A DNA stretch of 29,524 bases from an uncultured Oscillospiraceae bacterium (GTDB lineage Bacteria > Bacillota > Clostridia > Oscillospirales > Oscillospiraceae): contig CAJUCA010000039.1 in NCBI GenBank assembly GCA_910585265.1, positions 1-29,524 on the forward strand, written 5' to 3'. Within the stretch, counting starts at the first letter, position 1; every line of letters starts with the position of its first letter. This document shows positions 14,417-21,462 of this stretch, piece after piece. The position numbers were made by a program, and so were the translations under genes. Under the pieces are notes generated by a model. The model saw only the letters and a list, made by a program, of their open reading frames with translations. It did no database searches and was not told the origin of the DNA.

Positions 14417-14983
14417 ATGGAGCTGCGCAGCACAAGGGAGATGCGCCGGAACCAACGGCTGGACCAGGCCGCGGCAGGGAGGGCGGACCGGTCCGCGCCC
14501 GCCCCGGCCCCGTCCCAGCCCGCCCGGCCCGCCGCCGACCGGGTGTCCCTGTCCCGGCAGGCGGTGAGCTTCCTGGAGGAGCAGAACCGCCGGATGTGGC
14601 AGTACCAGCAGGAGCGGGAGCAGCGGCGGCAGTCCCGCCTGGACAGTGAGCTCTCCGCCCTGGACACGGCCAAGAACCGTCTGAAGCGGATGGAGGATGA
14701 GCTGGACATCCTGAACAAGTGCAATAAAATCGCCGCCTCCATCATGAAGGGCAACCGGGTGCCAACCGAGGATCTGCGCTATCTGATGGAGCACGATCAG
14801 GCGGGCTACAAGCTGGCCATGGCCATGCGGCGGCACAACCCCGACCCCAAGGACGAGGAGAGCGTGCTGGACGAGGAGGACAGGAAGGGTGAGCGGAACG
14901 AGGCGTCCGGCGGCGGGGAGGCCCCGTCCGTGGAGGCCGCCGGGGGCGGAGGAGAAACGCCGGACGGCCCCACATTAGAATAA
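14417..14983 (+). CDS. Hypothetical coiled-coil protein
   Basis: I do not recognise this 188-aa protein. It has no signal peptide or membrane span. A proline/alanine-rich stretch (about 20-45) is followed by a charged, probably coiled-coil region (about 50-110, AVSFLEEQNRRMWQYQQERE and beyond, through NRLKRMEDELDILNKCNKIA). A short helical part with VPTEDLRYLMEHDQAGYKLA comes next, and a Gly/Glu-rich disordered tail ends it. The ATG at 14417 is eight bases after AAAGGAG; an ATG seven codons upstream is less likely. It diverges from the sigma gene. Its TAA stop (14981-14983) is the left target duplication of repeat D. Abundant cytoplasmic scaffolding is one possibility but nothing proves it. 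Confidence 0.75.
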   Translation: MELRSTREMRRNQRLDQAAAGRADRSAPAPAPSQPARPAADRVSLSRQAVSFLEEQNRRMWQYQQEREQRRQSRLDSELSALDTAKNRLKRMEDELDILNKCNKIAASIMKGNRVPTEDLRYLMEHDQAGYKLAMAMRRHNPDPKDEESVLDEEDRKGERNEASGGGEAPSVEAAGGGGETPDGPTLE

Positions 14984-15143
14984 GAACCTGTATTCACAAC
15001 CTCAAACGCCGTCTGGACGGTTCTTTTTCCGTCATACCGCGTTGCGTTTTCTTGCAATACACAAAGTATTCCCGCGAAAACGCGCCTTGTCTGGCGAAAA
15101 AATCCCTCGCCCACCCGGCATCCTCGGCTGTGAATACAGGTTC
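14984..15143 (+). mobile_element. Palindromic MITE-like element, copy D
   Basis: This 160-bp palindrome has ends GAACCTGTATTCACA and, inverted, TGTGAATACAGGTTC. It is flanked by TAA on both sides (14981-14983 and 15144-15146). The left TAA is the stop codon of the coiled-coil gene. The shared centre and the paired arms GCGTTTTC/GAAAACGC are present. Confidence 0.87.
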
Positions 15144-15230
15144 TAAGAGTGCGGAGAACACGCCCGCAGTATGCCCGCAATGTCTGCCCAATACCGAAAA
15201 CGCCTTTCTGTGCCATACACAGAAAGGCGT

Positions 15231-15443
15231 TTATTCTTTCGGGTGATTGGGGAGATAGACCAGCACATCCTCCACGCGGCAGTCCAGAATCTCGCAGATA
15301 TCGTCCAGCGTCGCCGTGGAGATGTTCCGGTCGTGCTTCAGGGAATCCAGCGTCCCCCGGCTGAAATTGTACTGTTTGATCAGCGTGTAGGTGGTTATAT
15401 TTTTCCGTCGCATGGTTTCCCACAGCGGGCGGTAAGAAATCAC
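15231..15443 (-). CDS. Small XRE-family helix-turn-helix regulator
   Basis: This 70-aa single-domain protein carries a Cro/C1-type helix-turn-helix: PLWETMRRKNITTYTLIKQY, then FSRGTLDSLKHDRNISTATLDDICEILDCRVEDVL, typical of the short XRE proteins of Clostridia. I place the start at the GTG 15441-15443, six bases after AGGGGGTG; an earlier GTG at 15450-15452 lies inside that binding site. A 12-bp perfect inverted repeat (15435-15467) spans its start codon and ribosome binding site, and a TATAAT -10 is adjacent (15468-15473). Both fit autorepression. It diverges from a small gene at 15537. Confidence 0.88.
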   Translation of the reverse strand: MISYRPLWETMRRKNITTYTLIKQYNFSRGTLDSLKHDRNISTATLDDICEILDCRVEDVLVYLPNHPKE

Positions 15444-15467
15444 AAGAAACACCCCCTTGTGATTTCT
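15435..15467. promoter_or_regulatory. Inverted repeat over the start of the XRE gene (operator or RNA hairpin)
   Basis: AGAAATCACAAG (15435-15446) is the exact inverse of 15456-15467, with nine bases between. It touches the -10 on one side and includes the GTG start codon. As DNA it would be an operator at the transcription start; as RNA the hairpin would hide the start codon and binding site. Confidence 0.75.
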
Positions 15468-15489
15468 ATTATATTTTGCGCTGGATTAC

Positions 15490-15518
15490 TTGAATATTCC
15501 CGAAATACCGGGTATAAT
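15490..15518 (+). promoter_or_regulatory. Promoter of the small divergent gene
   Basis: TTGAAT (15490-15495) and a perfect TATAAT (15513-15518) are 17 bp apart, 18 bp before the ATG at 15537. It lies 23 bp from the palindrome of the divergent XRE gene, so both may be controlled together. Confidence 0.85.
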
Positions 15519-15536
15519 CATCGTGAGGTGAATCAC

Positions 15537-15788
15537 ATGAATGATCCAACTATCAAGCAAATCTACGCCAAGGCCCTGGGCGATCTGGTTCTCTCCTATC
15601 TGGACACGCAGGGTTTTCCCCCGCTGCCAGACACAGTGGAGACCCGCGCGCTGGAAACGCTCTCCAATATCAAGGCGGTTTTGGACGATCAGACACTGGA
15701 CGATTCAGACTGCTATGGTCGGATCGAGGCCATTGTCACGGAGTTTTACGCCGTGGAGCTATATGTCCCCCGCCACGACTGGGGATAA
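15537..15788 (+). CDS. Hypothetical small helical protein
   Basis: I do not recognise this 83-aa acidic protein. It appears wholly helical (MNDPTIKQIYAKALGDLVLS; ETLSNIKAVLDDQTL; CYGRIEAIVTEFYAVELYVP), with no signal peptide or membrane span. The ATG follows GAGGTG at good spacing and a strong promoter. It is divergent from the XRE regulator, which may control it. Three helices ending in an EFYAVELYVPRHDWG tail could suit a small binding partner, but no function can be assigned. Confidence 0.75.
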   Translation: MNDPTIKQIYAKALGDLVLSYLDTQGFPPLPDTVETRALETLSNIKAVLDDQTLDDSDCYGRIEAIVTEFYAVELYVPRHDWG

Positions 15789-15817
15789 AAATCCCGCCCG
15801 GTTTTCCGGGCGGGATT
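15787..15817. terminator. Bidirectional terminator between the small gene and clpB
   Basis: AATCCCGCCCGG pairs perfectly with CCGGGCGGGATT around TTTT. The minus strand continues into TTTTTA, so it terminates clpB best. On the plus strand it begins right at the stop codon of the small gene. Confidence 0.88.
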
Positions 15818-15825
15818 GTTCCGCG

Positions 15826-18420
15826 TTACCGCACCGCCAGCTCCCCGTCCGCCGCGTCCACGGTGAGGACGGAATCCGGGACAGCCTCCCCGGCGATGAT
15901 CCGGCGGCCCACCAGATTCTCCACCGAGTGCTGGAGATAGCGGCGCAGGGGCCGCGCCCCGTACATGGGGTCGTAGGCGGCGTCCAGGATCAGGGCCTTG
16001 GCCCCCTCCGTCAGCTCCACCCGCAGCCGTTTGTCCTCCAGGCGGCGGTTCAGCCCCGCCAGCAGCAGGTCGATGATGTGGTAAATGTTTTCCCTTGTCA
16101 GCGGCTTGTAGAACACGATTTCGTCCAGCCGGTTCAAGAACTCCGGCCGGAAGGCGCGGCGCAGCAGCTCGTCCACCTGGGCCCGGGCCTCGCTGGACAC
16201 CTCGCCGTCCGCCCCGATGCCGTCCAGCAGGTACTGGCTGCCCAGGTTGGAGGTGAGGATGATCACCGTGTTCTTGAAGTCCACCGTCCGGCCTTGACTG
16301 TCCGTAATCCGCCCGTCGTCCAAAACCTGGAGTAATACGTTGAACACGTCCGGATGGGCCTTCTCCACCTCGTCGAACAGGATCACGGAGTAGGGGTGCC
16401 GCCGCACGGCCTCGGTGAGCTGGCCCCCCTCCTCATAGCCCACGTACCCCGGAGGGGCCCCGATGAGCCGGGAGACGGAGAACTTCTCCATATACTCGCT
16501 CATGTCGATGCGCACCAGGTTCTTTTCGCTGTCAAACAGGGCCTCGGACAGGGCCTTCGCCAGCTCGGTCTTGCCCACCCCGGTGGGGCCCAGGAACAGG
16601 AAGGAGCCGATGGGCTTATCCGGGTCGGCGATGCCCGCCCGGGAGCGCAGGATGGCCTCGCTCACCAGCCGGACGGCCTCCTCCTGGCCCACCACCCGCC
16701 GGTGGAGGATGTCCTCCAGGTGGAGGAGCTTTTCCCGCTCCCCCTCCATCAGCTTGGACACGGGTATGCCCGTCCACCGCTCCACGATCCGGGCGATCTC
16801 CTCCTCCGTCACCTTGTCCCGGAGCAGGTTGTCCTCCTTGGACCGGGCGGCAAGTGCCTCCTGCTCCTCCAGCTGCTTGTTCAGCTCGGGGATCGCGCCG
16901 TACTGGAGCTGGGCCGCCTTCTCCAGGTCGTACTCCCGCTGGGCCTTCTCCAGCTGGGCGTTGGCGGCCTCCAGCTCCTCCCGGAGCTTCTGCACCCTGC
17001 CGATGGCGTCCTTTTCATTCTCCCACCTGGCCTTGCCCGCGTTGAACTGGTCCCGCAGCCCCGCCAGCTCCCGCTGAATGTCCGCCAGCCGGGCCTGGGA
17101 CAGGGAATCGTCCTCCTTTTTCAGCGCGGCCTCCTCGATCTCGCACTGGATGATCCGCCGGGAGATCACGTCCAGCTCGGTGGGCATGGAGTCCATCTCC
17201 GTGCGGATGAGGGCGCAGGCCTCGTCAATCAGGTCGATGGCCTTGTCCGGCAGGAAGCGGTCGGTGATATAGCGGTTGGACAGGGCGGCGGCGGCCACAA
17301 TGGCCCCGTCGGTGATCTTCACCCCGTGGAACACCTCGTACCGCTCCTTCAGCCCCCGCAGGATGGCCACCGCGTCCTCCACCGTGGGCTCGGACACCAG
17401 CACGGGCTGGAACCGCCGCTCCAGGGCGGCGTCCTTCTCGATATACTGCCGGTACTCGTTGAGGGTGGTGGCCCCGATGCAGTGCAGCTCCCCCCGGGCC
17501 AGCATGGGCTTGAGCAGGTTGCCCGCGTCCATGGCCCCCTCGGTCTTGCCCGCCCCCACGATGGTGTGCAGCTCGTCGATGAACAGGAGTATCCGCCCCT
17601 CGGACTGCTTCACCTCGTTGAGCACCGCCTTCAGCCGCTCCTCAAACTCCCCCCGGTACTTGGCCCCGGCGATGAGGGCCCCCATGTCCAGGGCAAAGAT
17701 GGTCTTGTCCTTCAGCCCCGCGGGCACGTCGCCCTTCACAATCCGCTGGGCCAGCCCCTCGGCGATGGCGGTCTTGCCCACCCCCGGCTCCCCGATGAGC
17801 ACCGGGTTGTTCTTGCTCTTGCGGCTCAAAATGCGGATCACGTTGCGGATCTCGTCGTCCCGGCCGATGACCGGGTCCAGCTTGTTCTGCTTTGCCCGCT
17901 CCACCAGGTCGGAGCCGTATTTTTTCAACGCCTCGTAGGTCTCCTCCGGGTTGTCGCTGGTCACCCGCTGGTTCCCCCGCAGGGCGGCCAGGGCCTGCAT
18001 CACCTGCTCCCGGTCCACGCGGTAGGTGCGGAACAGCTCCTTCACACTCCCCTCCGCCGTGTCCAGCAGGGCCAGGAACAGGTGCTCCACGGAGACAAAC
18101 TCGTCCTTCATGCCCCCCGCGATGGCCAGGGCCTGGTTCATGGCCTTGTCCACGCCGGGGGCGATGTAGATCCGGTCCGCCTCCCGCCCCGGCCCGGACA
18201 CCTTGGGCAGCAGCTCCACCTCATGCCGCGCCGCCGCCTGGAAGGACTCCACCGTCAGCCCCACCCGGGTCAGCAGCTGGGGGATGAAGCCCCCCTCCTG
18301 GTCCACCAGGGCCAGCAGCAGGTGGGGCTGCTCGATCTGCTGGCTGCCGTACTGGGTGGCGATGTCCCGGGCGTTCTGGACGGCCTCCAGGGATTTCTGG
18401 GTAAACTGGTTCATGTTCAT
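15826..18420 (-). CDS. clpB: ATP-dependent chaperone ClpB
   Basis: This 864-aa Hsp100 disaggregase works with DnaK to rescue aggregated proteins in the cytoplasm. Domains in order: Clp-N repeats (about 1-145), AAA+ module 1 with Walker A GEPGVGKT (210-217) and Walker B ILLFIDELH, the long coiled-coil middle domain (about 405-525, LREELEAANAQLEKAQREYD and similar) that marks ClpB rather than ClpC or ClpE, and AAA+ module 2 with GPTGVGKT (about 610) and the C-terminal D2-small domain. I start it at the ATG 18418-18420 after GAGGAGCG, which gives MNMNQFTQKS, the common ClpB start. A perfect CIRCE element upstream (18526-18552) predicts control by HrcA. Confidence 0.98.
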   Translation of the reverse strand: MNMNQFTQKSLEAVQNARDIATQYGSQQIEQPHLLLALVDQEGGFIPQLLTRVGLTVESFQAAARHEVELLPKVSGPGREADRIYIAPGVDKAMNQALAIAGGMKDEFVSVEHLFLALLDTAEGSVKELFRTYRVDREQVMQALAALRGNQRVTSDNPEETYEALKKYGSDLVERAKQNKLDPVIGRDDEIRNVIRILSRKSKNNPVLIGEPGVGKTAIAEGLAQRIVKGDVPAGLKDKTIFALDMGALIAGAKYRGEFEERLKAVLNEVKQSEGRILLFIDELHTIVGAGKTEGAMDAGNLLKPMLARGELHCIGATTLNEYRQYIEKDAALERRFQPVLVSEPTVEDAVAILRGLKERYEVFHGVKITDGAIVAAAALSNRYITDRFLPDKAIDLIDEACALIRTEMDSMPTELDVISRRIIQCEIEEAALKKEDDSLSQARLADIQRELAGLRDQFNAGKARWENEKDAIGRVQKLREELEAANAQLEKAQREYDLEKAAQLQYGAIPELNKQLEEQEALAARSKEDNLLRDKVTEEEIARIVERWTGIPVSKLMEGEREKLLHLEDILHRRVVGQEEAVRLVSEAILRSRAGIADPDKPIGSFLFLGPTGVGKTELAKALSEALFDSEKNLVRIDMSEYMEKFSVSRLIGAPPGYVGYEEGGQLTEAVRRHPYSVILFDEVEKAHPDVFNVLLQVLDDGRITDSQGRTVDFKNTVIILTSNLGSQYLLDGIGADGEVSSEARAQVDELLRRAFRPEFLNRLDEIVFYKPLTRENIYHIIDLLLAGLNRRLEDKRLRVELTEGAKALILDAAYDPMYGARPLRRYLQHSVENLVGRRIIAGEAVPDSVLTVDAADGELAVR

Positions 18421-18480
18421 CAAATTCACGCTCCTCTGGGCGGATGGGGTGTCCACCGCCTGTCTGTCATTTCGTGTTTT

Positions 18481-18510
18481 AGTATACCCCGCCCGCCCCG
18501 GATTTCATGA
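18481..18510 (-). promoter_or_regulatory. Probable clpB promoter
   Basis: On the minus strand a good -10 TATACT (18481-18486) has a weak -35 TTCATG (18505-18510) 18 bp upstream. The CIRCE element begins 15 bp beyond the -35. Confidence 0.5.
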
Positions 18511-18525
18511 ACTGGGTGTAAACAA

Positions 18526-18552
18526 TTAGCACTCTATATCAAGGAGTGCTAA
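18526..18552. promoter_or_regulatory. CIRCE operator (HrcA binding site)
   Basis: TTAGCACTC, nine bases, then GAGTGCTAA is the exact CIRCE consensus. It marks heat-shock genes repressed by HrcA in Bacillota. It lies upstream of clpB. The 120 bp to the right, before the next promoter, hold nothing I recognise. Confidence 0.96.
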
Positions 18553-18675
18553 TTTTGTGGTGTAACGCCTCTCCCTTTCTTTACGGGTTCACATGAGGTC
18601 ATTTATCACAAGTCTGCATTAACCAAGTGCGGCCATATTCATAATATTTTTTGAAAAAATTTTATTGAAAAATTA

Positions 18676-18704
18676 TTGACATCAAACTTAATCTTTGCTA
18701 TCAT
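18676..18704 (+). promoter_or_regulatory. Promoter of the XRE/small membrane protein cassette
   Basis: A perfect -35 TTGACA (18676-18681) and TATCAT (18699-18704) are 17 bp apart. The surrounding sequence is AT-rich, unlike the rest of the window. Confidence 0.88.
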
Positions 18705-18724
18705 AGTGTGTAGGAGATGATGAT

Positions 18725-19240
18725 GTGGATCAGCAAACGCAAGACAAAATCAGCCGCCTCCAAAACAGCCTGTCCACCCTTCGCAAAGTCGCAGGCTGGT
18801 CTGCCGAGGAACTTGGGGAACTGCTGGATGTCACCCGACAAACGATTGTCAACCTTGAGACAGGCCAAACCAAAATGACGAAAATACAGTACATGGCCAT
18901 CCGCCTGACATTTGAAGTGGAGGCGCAGGGTTGCAATCACGAAACACTCTCCAACCTAATCACAATTCTGGTTGATTCAGAAGACTTGGATTGTGAACGT
19001 CGGGCCGTCTTGAAGGAAACAGTAGATACGGCGGCCAGCAGCGTTGGCCGCCGGGCAGGGGCCAACGCCGCTGGCAAAGCCGCCGCTACCGCCGCCGCTT
19101 CGGCACTGGCAACCTCTGCGTTCCTCGCACTTGCCCCTGCCAGCCTTGCAGCAGGACCAATTGCAACAGGCATAATAGGTAGCACAGCATCCGCTATGTC
19201 TTTGTTTTTCGATGTCAAAAAGGGCAAGCGCGCTAAATGA
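18725..19240 (+). CDS. XRE-type DNA-binding protein with hydrophobic Ala/Gly-rich tail
   Basis: This 171-aa protein joins an N-terminal helix-turn-helix (about 16-62, LRKVAGWSAEELGELLDVTR then QTIVNLETGQTKMTKIQYMA), a helical linker, and a hydrophobic Ala/Gly-rich C-terminal region (about 110-160), ending in a basic DVKKGKRAK. The tail could span the membrane once or twice. The GTG at 18725-18727 follows TAGGAG. A 50-aa membrane protein gene follows 41 bp downstream and probably shares the transcript. Both genes have visibly lower GC and different codon use than their neighbours, which suggests acquisition. A membrane-tethered regulator is one reading. I cannot name a family beyond XRE. Confidence 0.8.
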   Translation: MDQQTQDKISRLQNSLSTLRKVAGWSAEELGELLDVTRQTIVNLETGQTKMTKIQYMAIRLTFEVEAQGCNHETLSNLITILVDSEDLDCERRAVLKETVDTAASSVGRRAGANAAGKAAATAAASALATSAFLALAPASLAAGPIATGIIGSTASAMSLFFDVKKGKRAK

Positions 19241-19281
19241 CTTCCATTAGGACAAAATATTTTTTCAAGGAGAGGTTGAAT

Positions 19282-19434
19282 ATGAACGTACCCACCGCAG
19301 TCTGTATTTGTTGTGGCACACTTGTGGTTGGCTATCTGATCTATCAAGCCATGGAACAAGACTGTAACATAGAGGCCGAAGGAGAGGTTGACTTCTATGG
19401 CGTAAAATTTGGAGGGAAGCTAATCTTTTCATAA
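19282..19434 (+). CDS. 50-aa hypothetical membrane protein
   Basis: This small protein has one N-terminal hydrophobic segment (about 3-22, PTAVCICCGTLVVGYLIYQA) with two adjacent cysteines, then an acidic, strand-like tail (EAEGEVDFYGVKFGGKLIFS). The ATG at 19282 is preceded by AAGGAGAGG, a strong site that decides the start. It is likely co-transcribed with the XRE protein upstream, and the pair ends at a terminator. I do not recognise it; a membrane partner, or a small toxic peptide controlled by the XRE protein, are possibilities that the sequence does not settle. Confidence 0.65.
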   Translation: MNVPTAVCICCGTLVVGYLIYQAMEQDCNIEAEGEVDFYGVKFGGKLIFS

Positions 19435-19473
19435 AATGCCCGCCGTCGCGGGCTGAACAGCCTTAATATCAGA

Positions 19474-19500
19474 CGCGCCGGGGTTCTCCACCCCGGCGCG
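19474..19500. terminator. Terminator between the cassette and radC
   Basis: CGCGCCGGGG pairs perfectly with CCCCGGCGCG around a 7-base loop, between two convergent transcripts. On the plus strand CCTCAAATTTT follows. It probably serves both directions. Confidence 0.7.
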
Positions 19501-19522
19501 CCTCAAATTTTAATGTAGGTGC

Positions 19523-20221
19523 CTAATCCCGAAACAGCCCCGACTCCGCCATGGAGACCATGTCGTCGTTGGCGATGATGAAGTGGTCCACCAGCTCGAT
19601 CCCCGTCTCCCGGAGCACGTCCCGAATTCGCATGGTGGTGCTCAGATCCGCGTCCGACCACAGGGCCACCCCGGACACGTGGTTGTGGGCCAATGCCACC
19701 CGGCTGGCATTGCAGCCCAACGCCGCCTCCAGCACCTTCCGGGTGGTGATCTGCACCGCGTCCGTGATGCCCTCCCCCAGCTTTTTGGTAACGATGAGCT
19801 TGTTCTTGCCGTCCATGCACACCAGATAGGCCAGCTCACTGCGCTGGCCGAAGAACAGCGGAAGCAGCAGCTCCCGGAACTGCCACGTGTTGGTGAGCTG
19901 GCCGTCAAAGCTGCTGTTGGCCTGCAAATACCGGGCCGCCACCGCCGGGATGAGCCGTATGAGCACCGCGGTGCCGTACCCCACCCCGTCCACCTCCAGG
20001 AGCTGCTCGTGGGTGGCGTGGAACACCCCCGCCAGGGAGCCGAACTGCGCCATGAGCTGGTGGGCCAGGGGGTTCACGTCCCCCTGGGGGATGGCGTAGA
20101 ACAGCAGCAGCTCCAGCACCCGGTGATCCGGCAGGCCGTTCAGCCCGTTGGCCAGAAATTCGTCCTTCACCCGCTTCCGGTGCCCGGTGTGGACGCTGGG
20201 CGGCTTCTTTTCCCGCTCCAC
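19523..20221 (-). CDS. radC: RadC family JAMM/MPN-domain protein
   Basis: This 232-aa protein has an N-terminal helical/HhH part (about 1-100, FGSLAGVFHATHEQLLEVDG then VGYGTAVLI) and a C-terminal JAMM metal-binding domain with the H-x-H ... S-x-x-D set in HNHVSGVALWSDAD (about 181-194). Most RadC proteins read HNHPSG, so the proline is replaced by valine. Despite the name a DNA-repair role is not established; the family is often tied to mobile DNA and natural competence. The start is the GTG 20219-20221, only 7 bp after the pyrE stop, with GGGGCG upstream, so it is probably translated from the pyrE transcript. Confidence 0.93.
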   Translation of the reverse strand: MEREKKPPSVHTGHRKRVKDEFLANGLNGLPDHRVLELLLFYAIPQGDVNPLAHQLMAQFGSLAGVFHATHEQLLEVDGVGYGTAVLIRLIPAVAARYLQANSSFDGQLTNTWQFRELLLPLFFGQRSELAYLVCMDGKNKLIVTKKLGEGITDAVQITTRKVLEAALGCNASRVALAHNHVSGVALWSDADLSTTMRIRDVLRETGIELVDHFIIANDDMVSMAESGLFRD

Positions 20222-20228
20222 CGCCCCG

Positions 20229-20903
20229 TCAGCCCCGGGGGCCGTACTGGGCCAGATACCCCTCCATCCGGGCCAGCATGGCGTCGTCGATGTACACCCT
20301 GCCGTCCACCTCCCGGTTGTGGAGGCAGTCCATGATATCCCGGATGGTGACGATGGGATAGACCTGGATGCCGTAGTCCTGCCGCAGCTCGTCCAGGGTG
20401 GTGCAGTCCCGGGTGCCCCGCTCCATGCGGTCCACGCTGACGAACAGCGCGGCGAAGGTCACGTCCGCCACGGATTTGAACAGCTCGATGGTCTCCCGCA
20501 CGGCGGTGCCCGCCGTCACCACGTCCTCGATGATGGCGATCCGGCCGCCGTCCTGGGGCTTATAGCCCACCATGGCCCCGCCCTCGCCGTGATCCTTGGC
20601 CTCCTTGCGGTTGAAGCAGTAGGGCAGGTCCCGCCCGAACTCCCGGTACAGGGACGCCGCCGCCGTCACCGCCAGGGGAATCCCCTTGTAGGCGGGGCCG
20701 AACAGGGCGTCGATGCCCTCCGGCATATGCTCCTGGACGCAGGCGGCGTAATAGTCCCCCAGCCTCGCGGCCTGCGCCCCGGTCTTGTAGTTCCCCGTGT
20801 TGACGAAATAGGGGGTTTTCCGCCCCGACTTGGTGGTGAAGTCCCCGAAGGTGAGCACGCCGGAGCGCACCATGAAGTGGATAAATTCCTCCCGGTAGGT
20901 CAT
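20229..20903 (-). CDS. pyrE: Orotate phosphoribosyltransferase
   Basis: This 224-aa enzyme makes orotidine 5'-phosphate from orotate and PRPP in pyrimidine synthesis. The PRPP-binding motif is IAIIEDVVTAGTAVRE (about 121-136). GPAYKGIPLAV (about 69-79) and NRKEAKDHGEGG (about 97-108) form the substrate and flexible loops. Length fits the longer OPRTase type. The ATG at 20901-20903 follows GAGAGGA. It is not with the other pyr genes here; radC follows after 7 bp. Confidence 0.97.
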   Translation of the reverse strand: MTYREEFIHFMVRSGVLTFGDFTTKSGRKTPYFVNTGNYKTGAQAARLGDYYAACVQEHMPEGIDALFGPAYKGIPLAVTAAASLYREFGRDLPYCFNRKEAKDHGEGGAMVGYKPQDGGRIAIIEDVVTAGTAVRETIELFKSVADVTFAALFVSVDRMERGTRDCTTLDELRQDYGIQVYPIVTIRDIMDCLHNREVDGRVYIDDAMLARMEGYLAQYGPRG

Positions 20904-21000
20904 ATGATCCTCTCCCTCTCTGTGTTCCGCGGTTGGTTTTGGGAGATTATATCATCTTTTCCCCGCCGGGGCAAGGGCTTTCCAAAAGAAGCCCCCGCCG

Positions 21001-21336
21001 TCAATCCGGCCGGTTTCGCTCTCCCCAGGCGCACAGCTGATCCAAAACAGCCATCAGTGATTTCCCCCGATCGCTGAGACTGTATTCCACCTTCGGCGGG
21101 ATCTGCGGATATTCCGCCCGCACAATCAGCCCGTCCGACTCCAGCTCCTTCAGGTTTGTGCTGAGGGTTTTGTCGGAAATCCGTTTCAGATACCGCTTCA
21201 GCTCGTTGAACCGCACTGTCTCATACTCCATCAGGCAGTAGAGGATCACCATTTTGTGCTTGCCGGAGATGAGAGACAGGGTATAGCTGAACCCGGTGTC
21301 CTCAAAATTCCCCTGTTCTATGTAGCTCCCGATCAT
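21001..21336 (-). CDS. HxlR-family winged-helix regulator
   Basis: This 111-aa protein has the HxlR signature: SGKHKMVILYCLMEYETVRFNELKRYLKRISDKTLSTNLKELE, then DGLIVRAEYPQIPPKVEYSLSDRGKSL. These dimeric regulators respond to oxidants, aldehydes or quinones. The ATG at 21334-21336 is preceded by AAAGGATAG. It diverges from the flavin reductase gene, and the intergenic region carries three AGTAC half-sites spaced by exactly 20 bp (21337-21381). It most likely represses both itself and the reductase. Only one cysteine is seen, near the C-terminus. Confidence 0.93.
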   Translation of the reverse strand: MIGSYIEQGNFEDTGFSYTLSLISGKHKMVILYCLMEYETVRFNELKRYLKRISDKTLSTNLKELESDGLIVRAEYPQIPPKVEYSLSDRGKSLMAVLDQLCAWGERNRPD

Positions 21337-21381
21337 AGTACGCTATCCTTTCTGATAGTACCTGTCTTAAATGACAGTACT
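21337..21381. promoter_or_regulatory. Operator region with three AGTAC half-sites, 20-bp phased
   Basis: AGTAC occurs at 21337 and 21357 and inverted as GTACT at 21377, exactly 20 bp apart. The last two belong to a near-perfect inverted repeat (21357-21381) that touches the -35 of the reductase promoter. A second inverted repeat, CTATC/GATAG, lies at 21343-21358. Confidence 0.8.
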
Positions 21382-21408
21382 TGAATTATTTCTGAGCCCC
21401 GCTATAAT
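21381..21408 (+). promoter_or_regulatory. Promoter of the flavin reductase gene
   Basis: TTGAAT (21381-21386) and a perfect TATAAT (21403-21408) are 16 bp apart. The -35 directly abuts the HxlR operator. Confidence 0.8.
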
Positions 21409-21462
21409 CATACACAGGATATTTGATCCTGTCAATTCTATCAAGGAAACGAGGTAATGATG

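Noticed and set aside
18481..18552. CIRCE as a sign of a groESL or dnaK operon here
   Set aside because: The only gene reading away from it on the minus strand is clpB, and the plus-strand cassette has its own promoter more than 120 bp away.
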